In this document: positions 34,118 to 42,974 of the stretch, one piece after another
Layout of the letters: the number at the start of each line of letters is the position of its first letter
Position numbering within the stretch: position 1 is the first letter of the stretch
Made by a program: the position numbers and the translations under genes
NCBI RefSeq assembly: GCF_018531495.1
Contig: NZ_JAHDTI010000012.1
Coordinates: 310,001-374,000, forward strand
Length of the DNA stretch: 64,000 bases
Origin: Nonomuraea sediminis
Lineage (GTDB): Bacteria; Actinomycetota; Actinomycetes; Streptosporangiales; Streptosporangiaceae
Direction: 5' to 3'
The notes under the pieces: model-generated
Databases searched by the model: none
Seen by the model: only the letters and a program-made list of their open reading frames with translations
Told to the model about the DNA's origin: nothing

Positions 34118-35296
34118 ATGTCCAGCCACAAGGTCGTCGTCATCGGGGGCGGTTACGCCGGAACCCTCGCGGCCAACCGTCTGCGGATGCGCGCCGACGT
34201 CGACATCACTCTGGTCAATCCGCGCCCGCAGTTCGTCGAACGCATCCGGCTGCACCAGTTCGTGGCCGGCACCGGCGGCGCCACGATCGACTACGGCACG
34301 CTGCTCGGCGAGGGCATCCAGCTGGTCGTCGACAGCGCCACGCGCATCGACACCGCCGCCCGGACCGTGGAACTGGCGTCGGGCCGCACCCTGGATTACG
34401 ACTACGTGATCTACGCGGTCGGCAGCACCAGGGCCGTACCGTCATCGGTGCCCGGCGCGGCCGAATTCGCCTTCGACATCGCTGAATTCGAGTACGCGCA
34501 GCGGCTGCGCGCCAGGCTGGAGGAGTTGCCCCTCGACGCTCCGGTCACCGTGGTCGGCGGCGGATTGACCGGCATCGAGACGGCCGCCGAGCTGGCCGAG
34601 CAAGGGCGCAGGGTCACGCTGGTGTGTGGCCAGACCCTGGCGCCGACATTCAGCGCACCTGGTCGCCGATACATCGCCAAATGGCTGACCCGGCACGGTG
34701 TCGTGGTGCTCGAGGCCTGCGTGGTGAGTGAGGTGCGGCCGGACGCGGTCGTCGTCGCCGACGGTGGGGTGCGTACGAGCGCGCTGACCATCTGGACGGG
34801 TGGTTTCGGTGTGCCGGAGCTGGCGGCGGCGAGCGGGCTGCGCACCGACGCGCTCGGCCGGCCGCTCACTGACGAGACGTTGACCAGTGTCGACGACGAC
34901 CGCATCGTCGCGGCCGGGGACGCCGCCGCGCCGTCGGGCCGGCCGCTGCGGATGAGCACGTACGTTGCCGGGCCGCTCGGGGTGCAGGCCGCCAACACCG
35001 TGCTGAGCCGCATCGCGGGGACCGAACCGGCGGTGATCGACGTGGCCATGTCAGGAGCGTGCGTCAGCCTCGGCCGGCGCGCCGGTATCCGGCAGCTCGC
35101 CCGCAAGGACGACACCGCGATGAACGTCTACATCGGCGGTCGCATGGGCGCGGCGATCAAGGAGAAGACCTGTAACTTCGTGGTGGACAACAGAATTCGC
35201 CGGGAGGCCCGCGAGCCGGGTTCCATGTGGTGGCCCAAGGGCGGCCCGCGACCCGAGCAGCCCGCCCCCGCCGCGCGAGTGGTCACCACGCCGTGA
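34118..35296 (+). CDS. NAD(P)/FAD-dependent oxidoreductase (NDH-2-like)
   Basis: This 392-residue two-dinucleotide-binding flavoprotein has the FAD motif VVVIGGGYAGTLAANRL, the NAD(P) motif VTVVGGGLTGIETAAELAEQG and the late FAD motif RIVAAGDAAAP. It resembles type II NADH dehydrogenases and related FAD oxidoreductases and has no membrane helix. ECF41 sigma genes commonly sit beside a single oxidoreductase, decarboxylase or epimerase gene that is their main target, and this gene fills that place. The electron acceptor is unknown. Confidence 0.92.
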   Translation: MSSHKVVVIGGGYAGTLAANRLRMRADVDITLVNPRPQFVERIRLHQFVAGTGGATIDYGTLLGEGIQLVVDSATRIDTAARTVELASGRTLDYDYVIYAVGSTRAVPSSVPGAAEFAFDIAEFEYAQRLRARLEELPLDAPVTVVGGGLTGIETAAELAEQGRRVTLVCGQTLAPTFSAPGRRYIAKWLTRHGVVVLEACVVSEVRPDAVVVADGGVRTSALTIWTGGFGVPELAAASGLRTDALGRPLTDETLTSVDDDRIVAAGDAAAPSGRPLRMSTYVAGPLGVQAANTVLSRIAGTEPAVIDVAMSGACVSLGRRAGIRQLARKDDTAMNVYIGGRMGAAIKEKTCNFVVDNRIRREAREPGSMWWPKGGPRPEQPAPAARVVTTP

Positions 35297-35299
35297 CCC

Positions 35300-36256
35300 T
35301 CATCCCGGGAAGCGGGTCAGGCCGGTCACCCGTTCGGCTGTCAGATCGAATGCGGGGCGTGTGCGGCCGTCGGCGGTGAGGGTGATCACACCGGTGGTGT
35401 CGATGGCGCCGACCCTGGCCGCCGACAGGCCGCGGGAGGTGAAGGCGTGCACGCATGCGTCGCTCTGGTCGGGCTCGCAGGTCAGCAGGAATCCGTAGCA
35501 GGGGAAGCAGATGCACCACCGCGCGAGCGGCACGTCGCGGGGCGCGGGAAGGGCCTCCAGGGCGATGTCCGCCCCGAAGGTGCCCCATTCGAGGAGCATG
35601 GCGAGGGAGCCGACCAGGCCGGCCATGCTGATGTCCTTGGCCGCCACGGCCAGGCCCTTTCCCGCGATCTCGGCCAGCAGGCGGATGTCCTGGGCCAGAT
35701 CCTGGCCGCGCTCGTCGAAGGAGGGGAAGAACGGGAAGTCCTCCCGCATGGACCCTTCGGTGCAGGCCGCCACCACCAGGTCCTGCCCGGCGCGGACGTG
35801 CGTGATCGACAGCAGGGCATCGGCGGACCCGACGGCGAAAGCGGAGATCGACGGGGAGGTGTCGGAGATCGTGAGGTGACCGCCGATGATCGGGACGTCG
35901 TACAGCCGTGAGGCGTAACGCATGCCCTCCAGGGCGGTGCGCGCGGTGGCCTCGTCGGCCACGACCGTGTCCACGATCCCCAGCGGCAGCCCGCCCATCG
36001 CGGCCACGTCGTTGACGTTGGTCAGCACCGCCGCCACGCCCGCGCCGAAGGGGTCGGCGCGGACGAACGGCGGCCACAGCGCCTCACCGCAGGCGATGAC
36101 CGTGCTGCCGTTCACGTCCACGGCGGCCCCGTCGTCGCCGGGCCCCTCGACCCACCCGGAGGCGCCGAGCACCTCCGACACCAGCCCGATCGAGCGTTTC
36201 GCGGTGATCGCCGGACTGCTGGTCACTGCCGCGATGACCTCGTCGAGTTCGGCCAT
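35300..36256 (-). CDS. AIR-synthase-like protein, sll0787/NitF type
   Basis: This 318-residue ATP-binding protein is of the PurM/ThiL/SelD fold. Features are an N-terminal glycine loop (GPGDDGAAVDVNGS), VLTNVNDVAAMGG, and VAAKDISMAGLVGSLAMLLEWG in the C-terminal half. The closest family I know is the sll0787 AIR-synthase-related protein of Nit1C (MSMEG_0565-0572) clusters; ThiL or HypE are alternatives. It is divergent from comA and bounds the cluster on the left. Its ligand is presumably a phosphorylated or ATP-activated carboxylate or amide, not known. Confidence 0.78.
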   Translation of the reverse strand: MAELDEVIAAVTSSPAITAKRSIGLVSEVLGASGWVEGPGDDGAAVDVNGSTVIACGEALWPPFVRADPFGAGVAAVLTNVNDVAAMGGLPLGIVDTVVADEATARTALEGMRYASRLYDVPIIGGHLTISDTSPSISAFAVGSADALLSITHVRAGQDLVVAACTEGSMREDFPFFPSFDERGQDLAQDIRLLAEIAGKGLAVAAKDISMAGLVGSLAMLLEWGTFGADIALEALPAPRDVPLARWCICFPCYGFLLTCEPDQSDACVHAFTSRGLSAARVGAIDTTGVITLTADGRTRPAFDLTAERVTGLTRFPG

Positions 36257-36267
36257 GAGGCCACCTC

Positions 36268-36297
36268 TTGTCGCAAAGTAAACAGACATCGTAACAT
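36268..36297 (+). promoter_or_regulatory. Leaderless promoter of the comA operon
   Basis: TTGTCG (36268-36273), 18 bases, TAACAT (36292-36297), then 7 bases to the GTG at 36305. Transcription probably starts at or next to the start codon. GTAA occurs twice (36278 and 36291) as a possible direct-repeat operator. Confidence 0.5.
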
Positions 36298-36304
36298 AGA
36301 GGAC

Positions 36305-37072
36305 GTGGGGCCTGGCTTCCTGACGCTGCCCACCATGCCCGGCAAGCCGCGCGGGTGGGGCCGCACCCACGTCCTCGACAAGGGCCTCACTCCCGGCGCC
36401 GCCGCCGCCACGCTCGAGTCGGCCGGTGAGCACATCGACGTGTGGAAGTTCGGCTGGGGCATCGCCTACGTCGACCCCGGCCTCAACCGCAAGCTCCGCC
36501 TCCTGCGCGCCCACCAGGTCAGCAGCTGCCTGGGCGGGACGCTGCTCGAGATCGCCTGGTCACAAGGCAAAGCGGACGAGTGCCTGGCCTGGGCGGAAAG
36601 CGCCGGATTCGACGCCGTCGAGGTCTCCCGCGGAGTCGTGGAGATGACCCTGGACGACAAGCGGGACCTCATCAAGAAGGCCGGCCACGCCTTCACCGTG
36701 TTCGCCGAGACCGGGGTCAAGAACCCGGCGGCGGCGCTGTCGGCGGCCCAGTGGCAGGACGAGATCGCCGAGGACCTGGCCGCCGGCGCCACCTGGATCG
36801 TCACGGAAGGCCGGGAGAGCGGAACGGTCGGCATCTACGACGATTCTGGCCGCCCCCGGCAGGACATCATCCAGGCCGCTGTCAGCGCGGCCGGGGTCGA
36901 GCGGGTGATGTTCGAGGCTCCCCGCACCGCGCAGCAGGCCTGGCTGATCAACCGGTTCGGCCCCGCGGTCAACCTCGCCAACATCGCGCCCGGCGACGTG
37001 CTCCCGCTGGCCACCCTCCGGCTGGGACTGCGCGCCGACACCGCCGCCCTCTCGGTCGACGAGCCTCCATGA
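36305..37072 (+). CDS. comA: Phosphosulfolactate synthase (ComA family)
   Basis: This 255-residue TIM-barrel protein belongs to the ComA family, which joins phosphoenolpyruvate and sulfite into 2-phospho-3-sulfolactate, the first step of one coenzyme M route. Recognisable parts are THVLDKGLTPG, HIDVWKFGWGIAYVD, GTLLEIAWSQGK and the EAPRTAQQAWLINRFGPAVNLANI stretch (in parts). Length matches archaeal ComA (about 250). The GTG at 36305 fits a leaderless promoter. Its stop overlaps the next start by ATGA. The lyases and PLP enzyme downstream match the bacterial coenzyme M (xcb) gene set. Confidence 0.9.
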   Translation: MGPGFLTLPTMPGKPRGWGRTHVLDKGLTPGAAAATLESAGEHIDVWKFGWGIAYVDPGLNRKLRLLRAHQVSSCLGGTLLEIAWSQGKADECLAWAESAGFDAVEVSRGVVEMTLDDKRDLIKKAGHAFTVFAETGVKNPAAALSAAQWQDEIAEDLAAGATWIVTEGRESGTVGIYDDSGRPRQDIIQAAVSAAGVERVMFEAPRTAQQAWLINRFGPAVNLANIAPGDVLPLATLRLGLRADTAALSVDEPP

Positions 37073-37947
37073 CCTCGAACCTCGTCCCGAGCGCCTACCG
37101 CGGCGTTTCCGTGGCACACGTCGGCAGGCCGGTCGACCTGCGGCGGTTGTTCCTGGGCAGGGAGGCCTACCGGCGCACGCGCTTCCTCGTGGTCCGCGAC
37201 GAGGAGGGCGGCACGACACTGCTGCGGGTGGAGAAGGAGTCGGACGAGCCGCTGTTCTCGCCGATCACCTCGGTCGAGGTCATCGCGCCGCCGGGGGAGT
37301 GCGCGTACGTCGTGGCTCCGGAGGCCGACACGGCGGTGCCGTCCACGCTGGCCAGGATCGCGCTTTCGCTGGCTGCGGGGATGCGGGCCGTGGTGGTCGA
37401 GGGCAGGTACGGCCACGTCAGCTTCATCGTCGATCCCGATCCGTTGCGGCTTGCCGTACAGGAGATCGTGCCGCCGGAGCCGCCCAAGCTCGTCGATCAG
37501 GTGCGGCGCCTGCTGGAGGTCGCGGAGGATCTGCCGCCGATCGTGCCGCTGGCCGACACTGTCACGTTCCAGCAGCTCGCCGCGCAGGCCCCGGCCGAGC
37601 GTTACCTGCTGCCGTGCAGCGGTTCAGGTGTGAGCGTCGACGGTGTCCCCACCGTCTATCTGGACCGGCGGCCGCCCTTGCAGCAGTGGACGCTGCTCGG
37701 CTGCGCCAGGTCGCGCGACATTCACGACTGGTTCTACGGCGAGCGTCCGGCGACCGTGGAGATCTGCCCCAGGTTGCGGGCGCGCGATCCCGGCGTCGCG
37801 ACGCTCACCAAGTGCTGCCTGCTCGAGGACCGGATCGAGCAGGCCGACGGGGCGGTCGTCGTGCCCTGGGGCGCCACGCTGGGCCAGGTGCGCCAGGCGC
37901 TGGAGCAGGTGGCGCGCAGATGGGAGCCGTCATGGCGGCCCGTCTGA
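37069..37947 (+). CDS. Unrecognised 292-residue protein of the sulfolactate operon
   Basis: I do not recognise this protein with confidence; it may belong to a domain-of-unknown-function family. It begins MTSNLVPSAYRGVSVAHVGR and shows alternating beta and helix predictions, no membrane segment and no signal. Possible active-site cysteines are in LLPCSGSGVSV, LLGCARSRDIHDWFYG, VEICPRLRAR and LTKCCLLED; five cysteines in the last third suggest a metal site or redox chemistry. It overlaps comA by four bases and the next lyase gene by 16, so it is tightly co-expressed and likely works in the same pathway. Confidence 0.85.
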   Translation: MTSNLVPSAYRGVSVAHVGRPVDLRRLFLGREAYRRTRFLVVRDEEGGTTLLRVEKESDEPLFSPITSVEVIAPPGECAYVVAPEADTAVPSTLARIALSLAAGMRAVVVEGRYGHVSFIVDPDPLRLAVQEIVPPEPPKLVDQVRRLLEVAEDLPPIVPLADTVTFQQLAAQAPAERYLLPCSGSGVSVDGVPTVYLDRRPPLQQWTLLGCARSRDIHDWFYGERPATVEICPRLRARDPGVATLTKCCLLEDRIEQADGAVVVPWGATLGQVRQALEQVARRWEPSWRPV

Positions 37948-39254
37948 CCGAATCGGCGGAGTACGCCCATCTGTGGACCACGCCGGAGCTCACGGCCGTC
38001 TTCGACCGGCGGCTGCAGACCTGGCTGGACATCCTGTCCGCGCTGGCCGCGGCGCAGGCCGACCTCGGGCTGATCCCGGAGGAGGCGGCCGGGCAGATCG
38101 CCGAGCACGCCCGGGCCGAGCGCCTCGACCTGGAGTTCGTGGCCGCTGAGACCCGGCGGACCTCGCATTCCACGCTGGGGCTCATCCGCGGGCTGCAGCG
38201 GCTGCTGCCCGAGCCCGCGCGGGAGTACGTCTACTACGGCGCCACCGTCCAGGATCTGACCGACACCTGGTTCGGGCTGGTGATGCGGGACACCGGCCGG
38301 CTCGTCGTGGCCGACCTGGTCAGGATGCACGGGGCGTTGCTGCGGCTGGCGGCCCGGCACCGCGACACGGTCATGGCCGGCCGTACGCACGGCCAGCCGG
38401 GCGCGCCGATCACCTTCGGTTTCAAGGTCGCGACGTGGGCCGACGAGGTCGGGCGCCACATCGTCCGGCTCGGCGAAGGCGGCGAGCGCTGGTCGGTGGG
38501 CCAGCTGGCCGGCGCGGTCGGCGTGCTGGGCTTCTTCGAGCCGCACGGCCAGGAGCTGCGCAGACTGTTCTGCGCCCGGCTCGGGCTGCACGATCCGCTC
38601 CTGTCGTGGACCTCGGCGCGTGACCGTGTCGCGGAGTTCGGCGCGGCCATGAGCATGGTCGCCGCCACGCTCGCCCGCATCGGGAACGAGGTCTACGAGC
38701 TGCAGCGGCCGGAGATCGCCGAGCTGTCCGAGCGTACGGCGCGGGCCACCGTGGGCAGCATCACCATGCCGCACAAGCGCAACCCCGAGATCAGCGAGCA
38801 TCTGGACACGCTGGCCCGGCTGGCGCGGGCGGCGGCGGGCGTCCTGGTCGAGGGCATGGTCAGCGGGCACGAACGGGACGGGCGCGCCTGGAAGGCCGAA
38901 TGGGCGGCGCTGCCCGACGTCGCGCTGGCGGCGGGCACGGCCGCCGCGCTGGCCGCCGACCTCGTCGACGGTCTCGTCGTCGACGCCGGCCGGATGGCCG
39001 ACAACCTCCTCAGCACCGGCTGGGCGTCGGAACGTGTGCTGGCGGAGCTGTCGCGGCACCTGGGCAAGCACCGCGCGCAGCACCTGCTGCAGGAGGCGCT
39101 GCGCGAGGACGCCGACCTGGTGACCGCGCTGGCCTCGCGCGGCGTGGCCGACCCCGCCGACCTGGCCCGCTGGACCGCCCGCCCGGAGCCGGCCACGGCG
39201 GCGGCCATGGTGGACGCGGTGGTGGCCCGCGGCACGCCGGAGGTGCGGCGATGA
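37932..39254 (+). CDS. Aspartase/fumarase-superfamily lyase 1 (adenylosuccinate-lyase-like)
   Basis: This 440-residue all-helical lyase has the superfamily signature GSITMPHKRNPE (G275-N284 core) and RTHGQPGAPITFG for the second conserved region. TSHSTLGLIRGLQ is the first. The family adds or eliminates amines, alcohols or other groups beta to a carboxylate. In the bacterial coenzyme M route two such enzymes act on phosphosulfolactate, one of them eliminating phosphate to give sulfoacrylate. With comA next door, this is the likely role of this gene or of the paralogue at 40144. The ATG at 37932 lies inside the end of the preceding gene. Confidence 0.88.
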   Translation: MAARLTESAEYAHLWTTPELTAVFDRRLQTWLDILSALAAAQADLGLIPEEAAGQIAEHARAERLDLEFVAAETRRTSHSTLGLIRGLQRLLPEPAREYVYYGATVQDLTDTWFGLVMRDTGRLVVADLVRMHGALLRLAARHRDTVMAGRTHGQPGAPITFGFKVATWADEVGRHIVRLGEGGERWSVGQLAGAVGVLGFFEPHGQELRRLFCARLGLHDPLLSWTSARDRVAEFGAAMSMVAATLARIGNEVYELQRPEIAELSERTARATVGSITMPHKRNPEISEHLDTLARLARAAAGVLVEGMVSGHERDGRAWKAEWAALPDVALAAGTAAALAADLVDGLVVDAGRMADNLLSTGWASERVLAELSRHLGKHRAQHLLQEALREDADLVTALASRGVADPADLARWTARPEPATAAAMVDAVVARGTPEVRR

Positions 39255-40147
39255 GCGCTCCGCGCCGCCGACTGGCCCTGCTGCCCACGCCGCTGCAGCC
39301 GTTCGCCGGCATGTACCTCAAGCGCGATGATCTCGCCGGGTTCGGGCTGGCCGGCGCGAAGGCGCGGGCGCTGGAGTTCCTCCTGGGCGATGCCCTGGCG
39401 CGCGGGGCGGACGTCCTGGTCACGGGAGGGTCCCCGGGTTCGAACTTCATCGCGGGGGCGGCGCTGGCGGCGTCGGTCTGCGGCATGGAGTGCGAGGTCC
39501 TCGTCTCCGGGACGGTCCAGAAGCAGGTGCCGGTCACCCTGCAGCTGGTGACCTGCTCGGAGGCGAAGGTGTCCTACACCGGCGCGGACCGGGCCGAGCT
39601 CGACAAACTGATCGAGGAGCGCGCCGAGCAGCTGCGTGATCGCGGGCGCACTCCGTACGCGATCCCGCGCGGCGGTGCCACGCCCGTCGGCGCGCTCGGC
39701 TTCGCGCACGCCGCGCAGGAGCTGGCCGCGCAACTGGACGTCGACGAGCCGATCGTCGTGCTGCCGGTGGGGTCGGGGGCCTCGATCGCCGGCCTGCTGG
39801 CCGGGCGGGCCGCCCTGGACGCCAGGTGGCGCGTCTACGGCGTGTCGGTGAGCCGGCCGTTGCCCCGGATCCGGAGCGAGATCCTCGACCTGGTCGCGCG
39901 GATGGGCCACGAAGCGGTCACCGACTGGGAGCTGATCGACGCCACCGGACAGGCCGGCGATCGGGACGCGCACATCATGCTGGCCGCGCTGCGCGCCGAC
40001 GGCGTCCTGTTCGACGCGAAATACGGCACCAAGGCGCTGGCCGCGGTCGCGGCGCTGCGGGCTCGGCACGAGCAGGCGCCCATCGTGCTCTGGCACACCG
40101 GCGGCCTTCCCGGCGCGCTGGACCTGCTGGCCGGGGCGGCGACATGA
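39251..40147 (+). CDS. PLP-dependent enzyme, D-cysteine desulfhydrase/ACC deaminase-like
   Basis: This 298-residue fold-type II PLP enzyme has YLKRDDLAGFGLAGAKARALEFL (in parts), where K37 is the Schiff-base lysine. The usual GGNK reads AGAK. VTGGSPGSNFIAGAA replaces the usual GGxxSNHxR, so the reactive pocket differs from true D-cysteine desulfhydrase. LPVGSGASIAGLLAG is the phosphate loop. Bacterial coenzyme M clusters contain a PLP enzyme (XcbE1); a cysteate-type amino sulfonate is therefore a reasonable substrate guess. It overlaps both neighbours by four bases. Confidence 0.87.
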   Translation: MSAPRRRLALLPTPLQPFAGMYLKRDDLAGFGLAGAKARALEFLLGDALARGADVLVTGGSPGSNFIAGAALAASVCGMECEVLVSGTVQKQVPVTLQLVTCSEAKVSYTGADRAELDKLIEERAEQLRDRGRTPYAIPRGGATPVGALGFAHAAQELAAQLDVDEPIVVLPVGSGASIAGLLAGRAALDARWRVYGVSVSRPLPRIRSEILDLVARMGHEAVTDWELIDATGQAGDRDAHIMLAALRADGVLFDAKYGTKALAAVAALRARHEQAPIVLWHTGGLPGALDLLAGAAT

Positions 40148-41589
40148 GCGGCGGGCCCGCGGAGGAACTGGTGGCGGCCGGTTACGCCTGGGAGATCGCC
40201 GACGCGCCGTGGCTGCACCAGGCGCTGGGCCTGGCCGACCTGGCGCACTGCGTCGAACTCGCCGACCGGGGGATCCTGCCTGACCGGGTGCGCGGCCCGC
40301 TGCTGGGCGCGCTGCTGGACCTGGCCGCCATGCCCGCCGACGCCGTCGGCTACGACCCGCGCTACGGCGAGCCGTACGTGTCGCGCGAGCGTCACCTGCT
40401 GGAGCGGATCGGCGAGGAGGCGGGGTGGCTGCGGGCAGGGCGCACCCGCCGCGAGGCGGTGCGCACCGCCTTCCGCATCCGGGTGCGCGGGCAGATCCTC
40501 GACCTGGTCGAAGCCGCCTGCGCGCTGGCCGCGACGCTCGCCGGGCAGGCGGAGCGGCACGCCGGCACGCTCATGCCCGACTACACCTACCTGCAGCAGG
40601 CCCAGCCGACCACGTTCGGCCACTATCTGCTGTCGTTCGCCGATCCCGTGCTGCGTGACGCGGTGCGCCTGCTCGCCGAATTCGGGCACGTCAACGCGGG
40701 CCTGGCCGGGGCGGGGGCGGCCAACGGCTCGCCGATCCTCGACGATCGGGAGGCGGCGGCCCGTGCGCTCGGGTTCGACCGCGCGATCACGCACACCCGT
40801 GACGCCATGTGGCAGACCGACCCGTTCATGCACGTCCTGGCCGCGGCCACGAGCCTGCTGCTGACCCAGGACAAGCTCGCCGAAGACCTGGAGATCTTCG
40901 CCGGCGCCGAGTTCGGCTTTGTCGCCCTGGCCGAGGCCTACGCCCGCCCGAGCGTCGCGATGCCGCAGAAGCGCAACCCGTACTCCCTGGCGGTCATCCG
41001 CGGGTCGGCGGGCGTCATGCTGGGCCGCCTGACCGGCCTGACCGCCGTCATCAAGACCCCGTCGGCGCGCAGCGACAACCTCATCTACCTGTACGGCGAG
41101 CTGCCACGCTCCCTGGACCTCGCCCACCGCGCCACCCGCCTGACGACCGGAGTGATCCGCACCCTCGAGACCGACCCGGCACGGATGCGCCAGGCCCTGG
41201 AGGCGGGCTTCACCCAGGCCGCCGACCTGGCCGAACTGCTCATGCGCCGGTTCCACCTCGACTACCGCACCGCTCACCGGGTCGTCCAGCACGCCGTACA
41301 GCACGAAGCCGCCCTCGACGCGGAAGCGATCGCGCGCGCGGCCGCCGCGGTCACCGGGGACCGCCTGCAGTTCGACGACGCGGAGCTGCAGGCGTGCCTC
41401 ACGCCGGAGGCTCTGGTCGGCTCGCGCACCGGCCTGGGCGGAGCCGCGCCCTCGGCCATGACCCCCATGATCAAAGGCGTCCGCGAGCAGGCCGCCGAGC
41501 TGAACGCGGAGGCGGCGGCCCGCCGCGCGGCCCTGCACGCGGCCGAAGAGGCGATCCGCGCCCGCGCCCGCAGCCTGGCGGGGCGCTGA
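40144..41589 (+). CDS. Aspartase/fumarase-superfamily lyase 2 (argininosuccinate-lyase-like)
   Basis: This is a 481-residue paralogue of the lyase two genes upstream, nearer to argininosuccinate lyase. Conserved regions are MPDYTYLQQAQPTTFGHYLLSF (in parts) and SVAMPQKRNPYSL (M273-N278). The signature starts PSVAM rather than GSSxM, so the mobile loop differs. Two lyases of this superfamily beside comA repeat the arrangement reported for xcbC1 and xcbD1, the second of which adds ammonia to sulfoacrylate to form cysteate. Which of the two genes does which step cannot be decided here. Confidence 0.87.
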   Translation: MSGGPAEELVAAGYAWEIADAPWLHQALGLADLAHCVELADRGILPDRVRGPLLGALLDLAAMPADAVGYDPRYGEPYVSRERHLLERIGEEAGWLRAGRTRREAVRTAFRIRVRGQILDLVEAACALAATLAGQAERHAGTLMPDYTYLQQAQPTTFGHYLLSFADPVLRDAVRLLAEFGHVNAGLAGAGAANGSPILDDREAAARALGFDRAITHTRDAMWQTDPFMHVLAAATSLLLTQDKLAEDLEIFAGAEFGFVALAEAYARPSVAMPQKRNPYSLAVIRGSAGVMLGRLTGLTAVIKTPSARSDNLIYLYGELPRSLDLAHRATRLTTGVIRTLETDPARMRQALEAGFTQAADLAELLMRRFHLDYRTAHRVVQHAVQHEAALDAEAIARAAAAVTGDRLQFDDAELQACLTPEALVGSRTGLGGAAPSAMTPMIKGVREQAAELNAEAAARRAALHAAEEAIRARARSLAGR

Positions 41590-41600
41590 AGGAGGGGGCC

Positions 41601-42974
41601 ATGACCGAGCAGCCGAGCGTGGTCAACGTGGGCCTGCGGGTGTTCGCCGACGCGGTCGCCTGGCAGGGCGCGGCAGTGGTGCACGTGGACGCCAGACCGC
41701 CGGCGCGCGGCGATCCGCTGCTGGTGCGGGCGCTGACCGACGTGTACGCGGCCGACGGGGAGGCCGCCGACGCCGAGGTGCTGCGCAGGCTCGACCGGGA
41801 GGTCCCCTACGTGGTCGACGTCCGCCCGGCCCAGGAGGTGGTCCCCGGGTTCGGCGATCGGATGATCCTGCATGCCGGGCCGCCGATCGCCTGGGCCGAG
41901 GTGTGTGATCCGCTGCGGCGGTCGATGCGGGCCGCGGTCGTGGCCGAGGGCTGGGCCGGCGACCTGGCGGGGGCCGACAGGCTGCTGGCCGGTGGGAAGG
42001 TCGGTCTGGCAGCGGCCAACGAGCATGACACGGTGGTGCCGCTGGCGACGGCGCTCGGGCCCGGCATGCCGGTCTGGGTGGTGGACAATCCCGCCGGCGG
42101 GACGCGCGCCTTCGCGCCGCTGGGTCAGGGGCCCGGTGACGTGGCCTGGCTGGGCCGGGAGTCGGCCGCGGCCGTCGAGCGGCTGGTGTTCCTGCGCGAG
42201 GTGGCCGGTCCGAAGCTCAAGATGATCGTGGAACGGATGGGGCCGATCGACGCGTTCGCGATCGCCGCCCAGGGCGTGCAGATGGGCGACGACGTTCACA
42301 TGCGCGTGCAGGCCTCGACCAACCTGCTGCTGCGCTCCATGCTGCCCGCGATCGCGGAGGTGGACGACGCGGTGCCGCTGGCCGCCTACCTGTCGGCCAA
42401 CCACCTGTTCTTCCTCACCGTGGCGATGGCCTGCGCGAAGGCGCTGACGCTGTCGGCCGAGCGGGTGCCGGGCGCCGGCATCGTCACCACCATGGCGCGC
42501 AACGGCACCACCTACGGTGTGAAGCTGGCGGGCGACCGGCGGTGGTTCGTCGCCGGCAGCCCACCGGTGGAGGCGGCGCTGTTCCACGCCGGGTACGGCC
42601 CGAGCGACGGCGCTCCCGACATCGGCGACAGCGCCGTGCTGGAGCTGGTCGGGCTCGGCGGCGCGGCCACTGCGGGCTCGCCCGCAGTGGCGGCGTTCCT
42701 GGGCGGGTCCATGGCCGAGGCGGCCCGTGTCACCGGCGAGATGCGCCGGATCTGCGCGAGCGAGAGCACCAGGTTCAAGCTGCCCACGATGGACTTCCGC
42801 GGCACCCCTCTCGGCGTGGACGTGCGCAAGGTCGTCGAGACCGAGCTCACGCCGCGGGTCAACACCGGCATCCTGCACGCCCGCGACGGGTCCGGCCAGA
42901 TCGGCGCGGGCGTGGCCACCGCGCCCCTGCGGGCGTTCCAGGCGGCGCTGCTGGCCTTGGCGGAGCAGCGATGA
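41601..42974 (+). CDS. DUF1116 protein (YlbE/AllG/YahG-like)
   Basis: This is a 457-residue protein of the DUF1116 family. E. coli AllG is reported, with FdrA and a DUF2877 protein, to form an oxamate carbamoyltransferase in allantoin breakdown. The family hallmarks QMGDDVHMRVQASTNLL, YLSANHLFFLTVAMACAKA and RNGTTYGVKLAG are clear. The ATG at 41601 has GGAGGGGG upstream. An FdrA gene lies 6 kb downstream in the same cluster; no DUF2877 or carbamate kinase gene is in the window. I infer a carbamoyl or related acyl transfer step, with an unknown acceptor. Confidence 0.88.
   Translation: MTEQPSVVNVGLRVFADAVAWQGAAVVHVDARPPARGDPLLVRALTDVYAADGEAADAEVLRRLDREVPYVVDVRPAQEVVPGFGDRMILHAGPPIAWAEVCDPLRRSMRAAVVAEGWAGDLAGADRLLAGGKVGLAAANEHDTVVPLATALGPGMPVWVVDNPAGGTRAFAPLGQGPGDVAWLGRESAAAVERLVFLREVAGPKLKMIVERMGPIDAFAIAAQGVQMGDDVHMRVQASTNLLLRSMLPAIAEVDDAVPLAAYLSANHLFFLTVAMACAKALTLSAERVPGAGIVTTMARNGTTYGVKLAGDRRWFVAGSPPVEAALFHAGYGPSDGAPDIGDSAVLELVGLGGAATAGSPAVAAFLGGSMAEAARVTGEMRRICASESTRFKLPTMDFRGTPLGVDVRKVVETELTPRVNTGILHARDGSGQIGAGVATAPLRAFQAALLALAEQR

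Noticed and set aside
39010..41538. Long minus-strand frames opposite the lyase genes
   Set aside because: Antisense shadows with His/Gln/Arg/Gly-rich composition typical of high-GC genomes.
37932..41589. Lyases as housekeeping purB and argH
   Set aside because: Their position in an operon with comA and a PLP enzyme, altered signature loops and the absence of purine or arginine genes nearby argue against it, though sequence alone does not exclude it.
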